Notes under the pieces: generated by a model
What the model was told of the DNA's origin: nothing
What the model saw: the letters and a program-made list of their open reading frames with translations, nothing else
The model's database searches: none
Program-made: the position numbers and the translations under genes
Shown: positions 8,438 through 16,372 of the stretch, in pieces
Numbering within the stretch: the first letter of the stretch is position 1
Layout of the letters: each line of letters begins with the position of its first letter
Origin: Rhodoferax aquaticus
GTDB taxonomy: Bacteria; Pseudomonadota; Gammaproteobacteria; Burkholderiales; Burkholderiaceae_C
Length of the DNA stretch: 64,000 nucleotides
Direction: 5' to 3'
Assembly (NCBI RefSeq): GCF_006974105.1
Contig: NZ_CP036282.1
Coordinates: forward strand, 62,001 to 126,000

Positions 8438-9016
8438 ATGGCAAACCGACTCACACAAATCGCCACCCGCACTGGGGACAATGGCACCACTGGGCTGGGT
8501 GACAACACCCGGGTTTCTAAAAACAGCTTGCGCGTGCACGCCATGGGCGAGGTGGACGAGCTCAATTCGCACATCGGCGTCCTGCTGTGCGAAGACATGC
8601 CGCAAGGCGTGCGCACCCTGCTGGTAGAGGTGCAACACCAGCTCTTCAACTTGGGCGGAGAGCTCTCTATTCCCGGCTATGAGTTGCTCAAACACGAAGC
8701 GGTGCTGGCCTTGGACGAGGCGCTGGCCGAGCACAACGCCCATCTGCCACGCCTGCAAGAGTTCATCTTGCCCGCCGGTAGCCGCGCTGCGTCGCTGGCC
8801 CATGTGTGCCGCACCGTCGCCCGCCGTGCGGAGCGCGCCGTGGTGGCCTTGGGCAACGAAGAGGCCTTGAAAGACACGCCGCGCCAATACCTCAACCGCT
8901 TGTCGGATTTGATGTTTGTACTCGCCCGCGTGCTCAACCGCCACCGCACCGACGGCACTGTGGGTGACGACGTGTACTGGAAAAGCGAACGCATGGCCAA
9001 GGGCGCGGCTGAGTAA
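8438..9016 (+). CDS. PduO-type cob(I)alamin adenosyltransferase
   Basis: 192 residues, typical for the family. It transfers the adenosyl group of ATP to cob(I)alamin to give coenzyme B12, in the cytoplasm. The ATP-binding N-terminal motif TRTGDNGTTGLGDNTRVSK is intact, as are MGEVDELNSHIGVLLCE, the core FILPAGSRAASLAHVCRTVA with RRAERAVV, and the C-terminal YLNRLSDLMFVLARVLNR. The ATG chosen begins MANRLTQIATRTGD, matching family starts. No cobalamin biosynthesis gene or B12 riboswitch is adjacent, so it is likely used for B12 salvage or as a housekeeping enzyme. Confidence 0.93.
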   Translation: MANRLTQIATRTGDNGTTGLGDNTRVSKNSLRVHAMGEVDELNSHIGVLLCEDMPQGVRTLLVEVQHQLFNLGGELSIPGYELLKHEAVLALDEALAEHNAHLPRLQEFILPAGSRAASLAHVCRTVARRAERAVVALGNEEALKDTPRQYLNRLSDLMFVLARVLNRHRTDGTVGDDVYWKSERMAKGAAE

Positions 9017-9131
9017 GACATTGCCAACGCATTTGCCCAAGGCGCAGCCCCAAGACACCATGTCCCTCCCCGGCAAGGCCGATGCCCAAGCGGCGGTCGA
9101 GCTAGCGCTTAGCGGCTAGTGCTGTGAGCGT

Positions 9132-9159
9132 AAAAAAGCCACCTGCAGAGGTGGCTTTT
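9132..9159. terminator. Bidirectional intrinsic terminator
   Basis: A perfect hairpin (AAAAGCCACCT, loop GCAG, AGGTGGCTTTT) with A-run and T-run on opposite sides. It can therefore end transcripts from the adenosyltransferase side and from the minus-strand small gene that ends just beyond it. Confidence 0.85.
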
Positions 9160-9178
9160 GGCTGCGTGGGGTTAGCGC

Positions 9179-9484
9179 TTATTTCTTGGGGGCTTCGGCT
9201 TTGGCTACCCCTGCATCTGCTTTTGCCTTCGCGTGCGCGGCCTTGGCTTCTTCACGTTTGGCTTTAGCGGCTTCGCGCTTGGCCTTCAATGCTTCCATCT
9301 TGGCCTTGCGGGCTTCCGCCTTGGCTTCTTTGCTCATTTCGGCAGGTTTGGCCGCAGCGGCTGGTGCTGCTGCTGGTGCTGTTACGGCTGGCTTAGCGGC
9401 GGGGGCTGCAGGTGCTGCGGTTTGAGCGAATGCGCCCAAGGTGGATACGACAAGTGTTGCGGCGATGAGAGTTTGTTTGAACAT
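9179..9484 (-). CDS. Small exported Ala/Lys-rich protein
   Basis: 101 residues. A clear signal peptide (MFKQTLIAATLVVSTLGAFA) is followed by an Ala/Pro-rich stretch (TAAPAAPAAKPAV) and a Lys/Ala/Glu-rich helical tail (SKEAKAEARKAKMEALKAK, REEAKAAHAKAKADAG), ending in APKK. The mature protein is very basic and of low complexity, probably a single charged helix in the periplasm. Histone H1-like proteins share this composition but lack the export signal. No function can be named. It ends beside a strong hairpin terminator. Confidence 0.75.
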   Translation of the reverse strand: MFKQTLIAATLVVSTLGAFAQTAAPAAPAAKPAVTAPAAAPAAAAKPAEMSKEAKAEARKAKMEALKAKREAAKAKREEAKAAHAKAKADAGVAKAEAPKK

Positions 9485-9598
9485 GGTCTTCTTAACTGTT
9501 CATGGCGACGTTGCCATAGCTCTTTAACGCCGGGGCCCGTGGCCCGCCTACTGGGCTTGGGTAAAGCTATGTAAAGCCAGCGCTGTGTCATGCCGGGC

Positions 9599-9748
9599 TC
9601 AAGAAGGGCCGCAGCAGTTGGTTAGGTAGGTGCTGGCAAACCACACCAAGAAGCCCACAAACGCGACGGCCAAGCCGCAGACAGCAAGCAGGCGGCCAAA
9701 GCGTGGTGTGTATTCTTTGCGTGGGGCTGGATCGGGAGCGTCAGACAT
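9599..9748 (-). CDS. 49-residue single-pass membrane protein
   Basis: A short frame starting MSDAPDPAPRKEYTPRFGRL, with one hydrophobic helix (LLAVCGLAVAFVGFLVWFAS) and a short tail TYLTNCCGPS. The basic residues before the helix favour an N-in topology with the paired cysteines outside. The clean amphipathic layout and good codon use support translation; no family is recognised. It lies between the Ala/Lys-rich gene and a thioesterase, all on the minus strand. Confidence 0.5.
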   Translation of the reverse strand: MSDAPDPAPRKEYTPRFGRLLAVCGLAVAFVGFLVWFASTYLTNCCGPS

Positions 9749-9765
9749 AAGTGTGTTGAAAGTGG

Positions 9766-9816
9766 TTGCTATATAAATAGTAGCTACTTCTGCAATAGGG
9801 ATGGGCGCTACAGCCT
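9766..9816 (-). repeat. Dispersed intergenic repeat, inverted orientation
   Basis: A diverged copy read on the minus strand (TGGGCGCTAC core at one end, GCTATATAAATAGTAGC fold-back at the other). It sits in the gap between the small membrane protein gene and the thioesterase gene. Confidence 0.5.
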
Positions 9817-9829
9817 AATTTTGCCAAGT

Positions 9830-10255
9830 CTATGAGCGGGCACCCAAGACCGACATGGTGAGGCGTGACACGCACGTCATCTCGCCAGCGTCGTTACGCA
9901 TATCGATTTGCCACACCTGTGTGGTGCGGCCAATATGCACTGCGCGTGCCGTGCCCGTGACCCAGCCCGCCTTCACGCCGCGCAGGTGGTTGGCGTTGAT
10001 GTCCAGGCCCACGGCTTGGTGCCCCGGGGCGCAGGCGAAGTTGGCACCGCACGAGCCCAAAGTCTCGGCCAACACCACGGACACACCGCCGTGCAGCAAG
10101 CCAAAGGGTTGCACCGTGCGTGCGTCTACCGGCACGCGGCCCACCAGGTAGTCGTCACCCACTTCTAAAAACTCAATGCCCAAATGGCTCACCGCTGAGT
10201 TCAGGCTGAACTGCGTGAGGGCGTCTACAGAGATGGGTTTTTGCCAAATAGGCAT
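9830..10255 (-). CDS. Hotdog-fold acyl-CoA thioesterase, YdiI/MenI type
   Basis: 141 residues from MPIWQKPISVDAL, matching the usual family start and length; an upstream ATG would add 25 residues unlike the family. It hydrolyses acyl- or aroyl-CoA thioesters; E. coli YdiI acts on 1,4-dihydroxy-2-naphthoyl-CoA. Diagnostic motifs are VPVDARTVQPFGLLHGGVSV, the catalytic helix VVLAETLGS (conserved Glu), GLDINANHLRGV and GRTTQVWQIDM. The physiological substrate here is not determinable; no menaquinone or phenylacetate genes are nearby. Confidence 0.88.
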   Translation of the reverse strand: MPIWQKPISVDALTQFSLNSAVSHLGIEFLEVGDDYLVGRVPVDARTVQPFGLLHGGVSVVLAETLGSCGANFACAPGHQAVGLDINANHLRGVKAGWVTGTARAVHIGRTTQVWQIDMRNDAGEMTCVSRLTMSVLGARS

Positions 10256-10344
10256 GTGCGGTCCTTGTCTGAAAATGGTGAGGGGCTGGCCGTGCCGTGC
10301 CCATGTCCAAGATGGTACGTGCAAACCCACAAGCGCCCATGCCG

Positions 10345-10361
10345 TGCGCCAATGCGGTGCA
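10345..10361. promoter_or_regulatory. Candidate NtrC binding site 1
   Basis: TGCGCC-N5-GGTGCA, a 17-bp site differing at one position from the enteric NtrC consensus TGCACC-N5-GGTGCA. Its centre lies about 146 bases upstream of the predicted sigma-54 transcription start. Found by eye; not tested. Confidence 0.5.
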
Positions 10362-10391
10362 TGCAGCTTGGGTTCATGGGGTGCGCGAACC

Positions 10392-10408
10392 TGCCTGCTA
10401 ATGGTGCA
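10392..10408. promoter_or_regulatory. Candidate NtrC binding site 2 (weaker)
   Basis: TGCCTG-N5-GGTGCA: the right half matches the NtrC consensus fully, the left half keeps TGC. It is centred about 99 bases upstream of the predicted start, a usual enhancer distance. Confidence 0.35.
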
Positions 10409-10472
10409 ACTACGCGGCTCTGCCTAGGTGCAATGAGGGTAAATACGCCCGTGTAAACCCCCGTGGAAACGC

Positions 10473-10488
10473 TGGCACGAAACTCGCA
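10473..10488 (+). promoter_or_regulatory. Sigma-54 promoter (-24/-12)
   Basis: TGGCACG-N4-TCGCA, one mismatch from the consensus TGGCACG-N4-TTGCW, with the essential GG and GC exactly 10 bases apart and a matching AACGC lead-in. Predicted start is near 10499. The 320-base gap between the thioesterase and importer genes otherwise shows only the neighbouring activator- and repressor-like sites. Confidence 0.65.
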
Positions 10489-10505
10489 TGGATGGCTAGA
10501 ATAAG

Positions 10506-10521
10506 TTGACCAATTGGTTAG
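10506..10521. promoter_or_regulatory. RutR-like TetR-family operator
   Basis: TTGACCAATTGGTTAG against the RutR consensus TTGACCA-N2-TGGTCAA: 12 of 14 defined positions match. It lies just downstream of the predicted transcription start, a repressing position. The operon carries its own TetR regulator with RutR-like features. Confidence 0.6.
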
Positions 10522-10575
10522 CTTATGCAGGCAAACCCTTTGGCAACTACAGCGACTTACCACACCTGGGCGTCA

Positions 10576-11403
10576 ATGAACCATTCTGAATCCACTCACT
10601 TGGGCACGGCCCCAAGCCAGACCCACCTCCAGCAGCGGACGGCGGTAGAGGTGCGCAATGCCAGCGTGATTTACCAAACGGCAGACACCCCCGTTCACGC
10701 ACTGAGCGACATCGATCTCCACATTGCCGAAGGCGAATTTGTATCGCTTATCGGGCCCTCAGGCTGCGGCAAAACCACGCTGATGCGGGTGATTGCCGAC
10801 CTTGAGCACATCAGCGCTGGCGAGGTGCTGGTCAACGGTGTGAGCCCCCATGACGCGCGCTTGGCCCGAGCTTACGGCTATGTTTTTCAAGCGCCTGCCT
10901 TGTTTCCTTGGCGCAATGTGTTGGCCAATGTGACGCTGCCCCTGCAGATCCAAGGCAAAGGCAAGGCGGAGGCAAAACGCATCGCCATGGAGCACCTGGA
11001 GCGCGTGGGCTTGAAGGGCTTTGAAGGCAAGTACCCCTGGCAGCTCTCCGGCGGCATGCAGCAGCGGGTGTCTATTGCGCGTGCGCTCTCGTTTGAACCC
11101 AAGATTTTGATGATGGACGAGCCCTTTGGTGCGCTCGACGAAATCACGCGTGACCGCCTGAACGAGCAGCTGCAGCAACTCTGGCAGCGCGAGCGCCGTA
11201 CCGTCGTGTTTGTGACCCACAGCATTGCCGAGGCGGTGTATTTGTCGACCAAGATTGTGGTCATGTCCCCACGGCCCGGACGCATCGTGAAAGTGATCGA
11301 TTCGCCGCTGCCCGATGAGCGCCATTTGGGCTTGCGGGACACGCCAGCCTTTATGGAGCTGGCCCACGAAGTGCGCGAGGCCTTAGCCGATGGCCACCAC
11401 TAG
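10576..11403 (+). CDS. ABC importer ATPase (SsuB/TauB/ThiZ type), nitrogenous-base uptake
   Basis: 275 residues from MNHSESTHLG. An ATG 51 bases earlier lies only three bases past the putative operator and has no ribosome-binding site, so the later start is preferred. Cytoplasmic nucleotide-binding subunit with Walker A (GPSGCGKTT), Q-loop (VFQAPALFPWRN), signature LSGGMQQR, Walker B (ILMMDEP) and the switch histidine in VFVTHSIAEAVYL. It overlaps the next gene by 14 bases. The subfamily serves NMT1/THI5 and taurine/sulfonate importers; the RutR-type regulation favours a pyrimidine-related substrate here. Confidence 0.9.
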   Translation: MNHSESTHLGTAPSQTHLQQRTAVEVRNASVIYQTADTPVHALSDIDLHIAEGEFVSLIGPSGCGKTTLMRVIADLEHISAGEVLVNGVSPHDARLARAYGYVFQAPALFPWRNVLANVTLPLQIQGKGKAEAKRIAMEHLERVGLKGFEGKYPWQLSGGMQQRVSIARALSFEPKILMMDEPFGALDEITRDRLNEQLQQLWQRERRTVVFVTHSIAEAVYLSTKIVVMSPRPGRIVKVIDSPLPDERHLGLRDTPAFMELAHEVREALADGHH

Positions 11404-12283
11404 ATCACTGCCTCAGCGCCTTGTGCACGACTGGCTGCCAGTCGCAGTAGTGCTACTGGCGGTCCTCATCGCTTGGTATGTTGCAGCCTGGGGCCTCAAT
11501 GCGCAAGGCGCCATTGAGCGGGTGCTCGATGAAGAAGCGGGCTACACCCAGATGGAGTTGTTCGAGGCCACCATGACCATGGAGCGCCCGCTCATGCCCG
11601 CACCGCACCAAGTGGCCATGGACTTTTATGAGAGCCTGACCGAGTGGCCTATCGACTCGCCGCGCAATCTGATTTACCACGTCATCGTCACTGGCCAGTC
11701 CACGCTGCTGGGCTTTGCCATGGGCACGGCACTGGGGCTGGTGCTGTCAGTACTCATCGTGCACAGCCGCACTTTGGACAAGGCTTTGCTGCCCTGGATC
11801 GTGGCCTCACAAACGGTGCCGGTGCTGGCCATTGCGCCCATCGTCTTGGTCATATTGGGCAGCCTGGGTTTTGCAGGCACCGCGCCTAAAGCGGTGATTG
11901 CCATGTACCTGTGTTTCTTCCCGGTCACGGTGGCCATGGTGCAGGGCCTGCGCTCGCCGCAAAAGATTGAAACCGAGATGATGCACACCTACGCCGCATC
12001 CCGCTGGCAGTCGCTGTGGCTCTTGCGCTTGCCTGCGGCCTTGCCCTTTCTGTTCCCCGCCTTGCGTGTGGGTGTGGCAGCGGGCTTGGTGGGCGCCATG
12101 GTGGCGGAGCTGCCTACCGGCGCGCAAGCGGGCCTCGGTGCAAGGTTGCTCACGGGTTCGTACTACGGGCAGACCACCCAAATTTGGTCAGCCTTGGTGA
12201 TGTCTGCGCTTTTGGGGCTGGCCCTGACTGGCATCGTGGCGGGGGTTGAGCGCTTGGTGTTGCGCAGCCGGGGGGGCGTATGA
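11390..12283 (+). CDS. ABC importer permease 1
   Basis: 297 residues; BPD-type inner-membrane permease with an N-terminal anchor (VAVVLLAVLIAWYVAAW), then about five further helices. The EAA-type loop for contacting the ATPase is MMHTYAASRWQSLWLLRLPA. A periplasmic segment after helix 1 is rich in Glu (RVLDEEAGYTQMELFEATMT), longer than in SsuC/TauC. It overlaps the ATPase gene and, by ATGA, the second permease, so the two form a translationally coupled heterodimer. Confidence 0.9.
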   Translation: MATTRSLPQRLVHDWLPVAVVLLAVLIAWYVAAWGLNAQGAIERVLDEEAGYTQMELFEATMTMERPLMPAPHQVAMDFYESLTEWPIDSPRNLIYHVIVTGQSTLLGFAMGTALGLVLSVLIVHSRTLDKALLPWIVASQTVPVLAIAPIVLVILGSLGFAGTAPKAVIAMYLCFFPVTVAMVQGLRSPQKIETEMMHTYAASRWQSLWLLRLPAALPFLFPALRVGVAAGLVGAMVAELPTGAQAGLGARLLTGSYYGQTTQIWSALVMSALLGLALTGIVAGVERLVLRSRGGV

Positions 12284-13143
12284 CAGAGAGCGTGACTTCC
12301 ATGTGGTTTTGGCCCGGCATGCTGCTGCTGGCTTTGGTGGCGGGCTACAGCGTGTACCGCATGGCTGCAGTGCAAGGCGCGCGCTGGGTGGGCATGGCCA
12401 CAGCCGCACTGTTTGGCGTGTGGGTGGTGCTGTTTTGGGAAATCTTGGTGCGCGCACTCGATGTGCCGCGCGTGCTCTTGCCTGCCCCGAGCTTGGTCAT
12501 GGGCTCTATGGTGGACCACGCGCCCAAATTGTGGGGCGACTTTGTGCAAACTGTAGGCAAGGCCGTGGTCATTGGCTGGGCATTGGGTTGTGGCTCAGGC
12601 TTTTTAGTGGCCGTGGCCATTGACCGCATGCCTTTTTTGCAGCGCGGCTTGTTGCCTGTGGCCTCGCTCACCAGCGCTATTCCTTTGGTGGGCGTGGCAC
12701 CCATTGCGGTGATGTGGTTTGGCTTTGAGTGGCCTAGCAAAGCCGCCGTGGTGGTGCTGATGACGTTTTTCCCCATGCTGGTGTCCACCTTGGCGGGCCT
12801 CAAAGCGGCGGGCAAGTTGGAGCGCGAGCTCATGTACAGCTATGCCGCCAGCTACACCCGCACCTTGCTGGCACTGCGCCTGCCAGCGGCCTTGCCGTTT
12901 ATTTTTGGTGCGCTCAAGGTCAACGCTACGCTGGCCTTGATTGGTGCCATCGTGGCGGAATTTTTTGGCTCCCCAACCTCGGGGTTGGGCTTTCGTATCT
13001 CCACCGAAGCGGCACGCATGAACATGCCGCTGGTGTGGGGCGCCATTGTGGTGGCGGCCGTGACCGGGTCATTGGCCTACGCCTTGCTAGTGCAGTTGGA
13101 ACGCCGCGCGGCGTTCTGGCACCCCTCGGTGCGTGAAGGGTGA
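12280..13143 (+). CDS. ABC importer permease 2
   Basis: 287 residues, paralogous to permease 1 (EAA loop LMYSYAASYTRTLLALRLPA, PFIFGALKVNATLALIGAIV). It begins inside the preceding stop codon. Six hydrophobic segments are visible, starting WPGMLLLALVAGYSVYRMA. Two different permeases with one ATPase is the layout seen for riboflavin- and hydroxymethylpyrimidine-type NMT1 importers. Confidence 0.9.
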   Translation: MTESVTSMWFWPGMLLLALVAGYSVYRMAAVQGARWVGMATAALFGVWVVLFWEILVRALDVPRVLLPAPSLVMGSMVDHAPKLWGDFVQTVGKAVVIGWALGCGSGFLVAVAIDRMPFLQRGLLPVASLTSAIPLVGVAPIAVMWFGFEWPSKAAVVVLMTFFPMLVSTLAGLKAAGKLERELMYSYAASYTRTLLALRLPAALPFIFGALKVNATLALIGAIVAEFFGSPTSGLGFRISTEAARMNMPLVWGAIVVAAVTGSLAYALLVQLERRAAFWHPSVREG

Positions 13144-13205
13144 CCTCGCGCCGTGTTTGATGTGTACGTTGTTTTGACGATTACTTAACCCAGAAGGAGC
13201 CTTTC

Positions 13206-14222
13206 ATGATTCGTTCTTCCAAGTTCACGCGCAGCCTCACGGCAGTAGCGCTTGCTGCTGCTACGCTGGGCGCAAGCTTTGGCGCAGTAGCGGCCGATAA
13301 GGTCACCGTGCAGCTCAAGTGGGTGCCACAAGCCCAGTTCGCCGGCTACTACATGGCCGCCGCCAAGGGCTTCTACAAAGACGCTGGCTTGGAGGTGACC
13401 ATCAAACCCGGCGGCCCTGACATCGCACCCACCCAGGTGATTGCCGGCAAACAAGCCGACATCGTGGTCGATTGGATGCCCTCAGCCCTGGCCGCGCGCG
13501 AAGCCGGTGTGCCTTTGGTCAACGTAGCTCAGGTGTTCAACCAGTCCGGCCTCATGCTGACCTGCAAAAAGGCCAGCGGCGTGGCAAGCCCCAAAGACTT
13601 CAAGGGCAAGACCCTGGGCGTCTGGTATGGTGGCAATGAGTACCCCTTCCTGAACTGGATGGGCAAGCTCGGCCTGAAGACCGACTCCGATATCAAGATC
13701 CTGAAGCAAGGTTTCAACGTCGACCCGCTGCTGCAAAACCAAGCTGCCTGTATCTCCACCATGATTTACAACGAATACTGGCAAGTGGTGGACGCAGGTG
13801 TGAAAGAGAAAGACCTGGTCACCTTCTTCTATGAAAAAGAAGGCGTTGCCACGCTGGAAGACGGTTTGTATGTGTTGGAAGACAACCTGAAAGACGCAGC
13901 CTTCGTCGCCAAGATGGGCAAGTTCCTCAAAGCCACACTCAAAGGCTGGGACGCTGCCGTCAAAGACCCTGAAGGTGCTGCCAAAGCGGTGGTCGCCGCC
14001 GACACATCTGGTAGCGCCAGCCTGAAGGTGCAAAAGCGCCAAATGGAAAACGTGGCCAAGCTGATCACCAACGCCGGTACCAAGAAGATTGGTTACCTGG
14101 AGCCCGCCGCCTATGAGCGCACCGTCAAGGTGTTGCTGGCCGGTGGCAGCGACCCAGTGATCAAGAAAGACCCAGGCAAGGCGGCGTACTCCCACGCCAT
14201 CTATGACGCTGCACAAAAGTAA
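13206..14222 (+). CDS. ABC importer substrate-binding protein, NMT1/THI5-like
   Basis: 338 residues with a Sec signal peptide cleaved near GAVAAD and a strong AAGGAG site before the ATG. The NMT1/THI5 family fold is recognised from VQLKWVPQAQFAGYYMAAAK, GLEVTIKPGGPDIAPTQVIA and VWYGGNEYPFLNWM. This periplasmic family binds pyrimidine precursors, riboflavin or related amines. The promoter architecture and RutR-like regulator suggest a pyrimidine or other nitrogen-rich ring compound; the actual ligand is not provable from sequence. Confidence 0.9.
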   Translation: MIRSSKFTRSLTAVALAAATLGASFGAVAADKVTVQLKWVPQAQFAGYYMAAAKGFYKDAGLEVTIKPGGPDIAPTQVIAGKQADIVVDWMPSALAAREAGVPLVNVAQVFNQSGLMLTCKKASGVASPKDFKGKTLGVWYGGNEYPFLNWMGKLGLKTDSDIKILKQGFNVDPLLQNQAACISTMIYNEYWQVVDAGVKEKDLVTFFYEKEGVATLEDGLYVLEDNLKDAAFVAKMGKFLKATLKGWDAAVKDPEGAAKAVVAADTSGSASLKVQKRQMENVAKLITNAGTKKIGYLEPAAYERTVKVLLAGGSDPVIKKDPGKAAYSHAIYDAAQK

Positions 14223-14258
14223 GACCATGCTCCGCAGCGATGCTTTGCTTCAACCCGC

Positions 14259-14885
14259 ATGAACAAAGCCGCTGAAGGCCCCAAGGGCCTCATTCGCCAA
14301 ACGAATGAGGCCCTGATACTTTCTGCCGCCGAAAAGGTGTTTGCCCGCGCTGGATTCGCGGGCGCCACCATGGCCAACATTGCCGAAGCCAGTGGCTTGC
14401 CCAAAGCCAATTTGCACTACTACTTTGGCTCTAAAGATGTGCTGTACCGCGCCGTGTTGGCGCGCATTTTGGAAGACTGGTTGGTGCCCACACATGGCAT
14501 CACCTTGGAGGCGGAACCCCGTGCCGCCATAGAGCAATACATACGCGCCAAGATGGCCTTGTCGGCCCAGCGGCCCGATGGGTCCAAAGTGTTTGCCAAC
14601 GAACTCTTGCACGGCGCCCCCGTGATCAAGCAACTGCTGGCCACCGAGCTGCGCCGTATGGTGCAAGAAAAAGCCGCCGTGGTGCAAGCCTGGGTCAACG
14701 CCGGGCGCATGGCCCCTGTGGACAGCGTGCACCTCTTCTTCACCATCTGGGCCGCCACCCAAACCTACGCCGACTTCGACGTGCAGGTAAGCGCCGTCCT
14801 CGACACCGACACCCTACAAGCCCCCGACTACACCCGAGCCACCGAACATGTGGTGTCCCTGATCTTGCGAGGGTGTGGGTTGTAA
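14259..14885 (+). CDS. TetR-family regulator, RutR-like
   Basis: 208 residues. The N-terminal helix-turn-helix is textbook TetR (ILSAAEKVFARAGFAGATMA, IAEASGLPKANLHYYFGSKD). The C-terminal part (FANELLHGAPVIKQLLATEL, FFTIWAATQTYADFDVQVSA) resembles the RutR/YcdC ligand domain, which in E. coli binds uracil and thymine. It follows the binding-protein gene by 36 bases with no terminator, so it is probably cotranscribed and autoregulating through the operator at 10506-10521. RutR identity is inferred, not proven. Confidence 0.85.
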   Translation: MNKAAEGPKGLIRQTNEALILSAAEKVFARAGFAGATMANIAEASGLPKANLHYYFGSKDVLYRAVLARILEDWLVPTHGITLEAEPRAAIEQYIRAKMALSAQRPDGSKVFANELLHGAPVIKQLLATELRRMVQEKAAVVQAWVNAGRMAPVDSVHLFFTIWAATQTYADFDVQVSAVLDTDTLQAPDYTRATEHVVSLILRGCGL

Positions 14886-15072
14886 GGAAAACGGGCTGTG
14901 GCGCGCATGTAGCGTGCGCAGGTAGCTATAACATTCGCAGCAAAATCACTGTTAGGTGACCAGAGATAAACTGTCTTGGAACGGCTGCAGTGTTGCGAAG
15001 GCTGACTTTTCGTGGCATGTCCACAGCTGGGTGGTATCCAATAGGTCCTCCATACATTGTTGGCTAAACATC

Positions 15073-15597
15073 ATGATGCGCCTCTTGATCACACTTCTCT
15101 GCTTGGTGAGTCCGCTTAGCGCTGCATTCGCTGTCGGACCGCCCTTGGCTCAAAAGCCTTTGCTCTTGCAGATTCAACGATTGACTGACCTTCTTAGGGA
15201 CAGTCAGGCTGTCGGCTACCCCAATGCGACAATGGCGCAGGCTATCGAATTGCAGAGTGGGCGGCAACTCGTACTGGCCGTATTCACTATTGAAGGTTTT
15301 GGCGGCGGCAACAATCATTCTCAGTTTTTGGCCGCATTCGAAACTGACACCGAGACCAAGCCTACGCACTACAGATTGCTTGACGTAATCAAAGTCGCCG
15401 GCAAAGGCTGGCGCGGGATTGAAAAACTAAATGCGCGTGTTTTGCAGGCACCCAAGTCACAGGACATCAGGGTCGAGATCGATGCCTTAGAGGTTGGACC
15501 GGATGACCCACCAAACTTTCCCAGCATCAAGACGGTAGTTCGACTTGTGATTAGCAAGGGGCGCCTTACTGAAATAGAGTCAAAATCGTCCCCATAG
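15073..15597 (+). CDS. Hypothetical secreted protein
   Basis: 174 residues from a double ATG (MMRLLITLLCLVSPLSAAFA), an evident signal peptide; the longer upstream frame is not signal-like. Mature sequence contains LQIQRLTDLLRDSQAVGYPN and VLAVFTIEGFGGGNNHSQFL and ends VVRLVISKGRLTEIESKSSP. No family recognised. Its base composition is less GC-rich than the flanks and it has no operon partner except the next, unrelated secreted protein, so acquisition as a pair is possible. Confidence 0.65.
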   Translation: MMRLLITLLCLVSPLSAAFAVGPPLAQKPLLLQIQRLTDLLRDSQAVGYPNATMAQAIELQSGRQLVLAVFTIEGFGGGNNHSQFLAAFETDTETKPTHYRLLDVIKVAGKGWRGIEKLNARVLQAPKSQDIRVEIDALEVGPDDPPNFPSIKTVVRLVISKGRLTEIESKSSP

Positions 15598-15678
15598 CAG
15601 TAGCGCAACCCACGCTCGCAATTTCAGTAATCAGTGAAGATGCCGCAAGTTTTGCGACACACATTAAGCAGGGTGCAC

Positions 15679-16128
15679 ATGATCCGTTTGGCCTTGACCA
15701 TCCTCTTTGCAACATTTGCTGCCAATGCCGTAGCTCAAACGAAAATGCCCTCGGCTGTGACGCGCTACCTAAAGCAACAAGGGCCTATCACAGAAGAACA
15801 GATGTTCCACGCGTCTGAACCGCGAGAGCAAGTGGTCCTGTGGTACTGCGTTGACGAGAATTCCCCAGGAGGTAAGAACGAAGGCGCGAGCAACCCAGCA
15901 AACGTGCTTTGCCATGTTGCACTATTCAACCGCAAGGGTGAATCGTGGTCCTTCGCGAATAGCAGTGCCTTGGGCCAAGGGAGGGTGACTACCTTCACAA
16001 ACGGCGTCGTTGCAGCCGAATCAGTAAGGTACCAAAGTGGTGATGGGCTCTGTTGTCCCAGCAACATTCGTAAGAAATCATTTGCCACCACAGATGGAAA
16101 ACTTGTCGAAAAGCAAGGCGCACACTAA
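15679..16128 (+). CDS. Hypothetical secreted protein
   Basis: 149 residues starting MIRLALTILFATFAANAVAQ, a signal peptide, after an AGCAGGG site; an upstream GTG would spoil the signal. Four cysteines (LWYCVDENS, NVLCHVALF, GDGLCCPSN) could form disulfides in the periplasm. No domain recognised. The roughly 240 bases that follow, before the next gene end, show no convincing feature. Confidence 0.65.
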   Translation: MIRLALTILFATFAANAVAQTKMPSAVTRYLKQQGPITEEQMFHASEPREQVVLWYCVDENSPGGKNEGASNPANVLCHVALFNRKGESWSFANSSALGQGRVTTFTNGVVAAESVRYQSGDGLCCPSNIRKKSFATTDGKLVEKQGAH

Positions 16129-16372
16129 CAGAACACCCCGCCCGGACACGCATGCACATCGTGCTTTGCCACGGTTCGTAGCTGCTAAAGCGTGAAATCG
16201 AGATGATTTAACCAACGCTATCTGTAAAGCTGTAGGACCGATACCAGCCTTTAGCAGCCGTCAAATCGTGGACCTAAAACAAGCGGCGGAGCCTAAGCCC
16301 GTTGCCGACTTGACGTGGCGGTGAGCGCCGTGCGCTATACCTCCACCTAGCCCCCCGAGTACCCTCTCGCCA

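Noticed and set aside
9016..9119. Tiny frame after the adenosyltransferase (MSLPGKADAQAAVELALSG)
   Set aside because: Nineteen codons, no ribosome-binding site, and the peptide does not resemble a leader.
14886..16372. Possible integron cassette structure around the two orphan secreted genes
   Set aside because: GTTAGGT occurs near 14950, but no paired RYYYAAC core or folded attC site could be matched, and there is no integrase.
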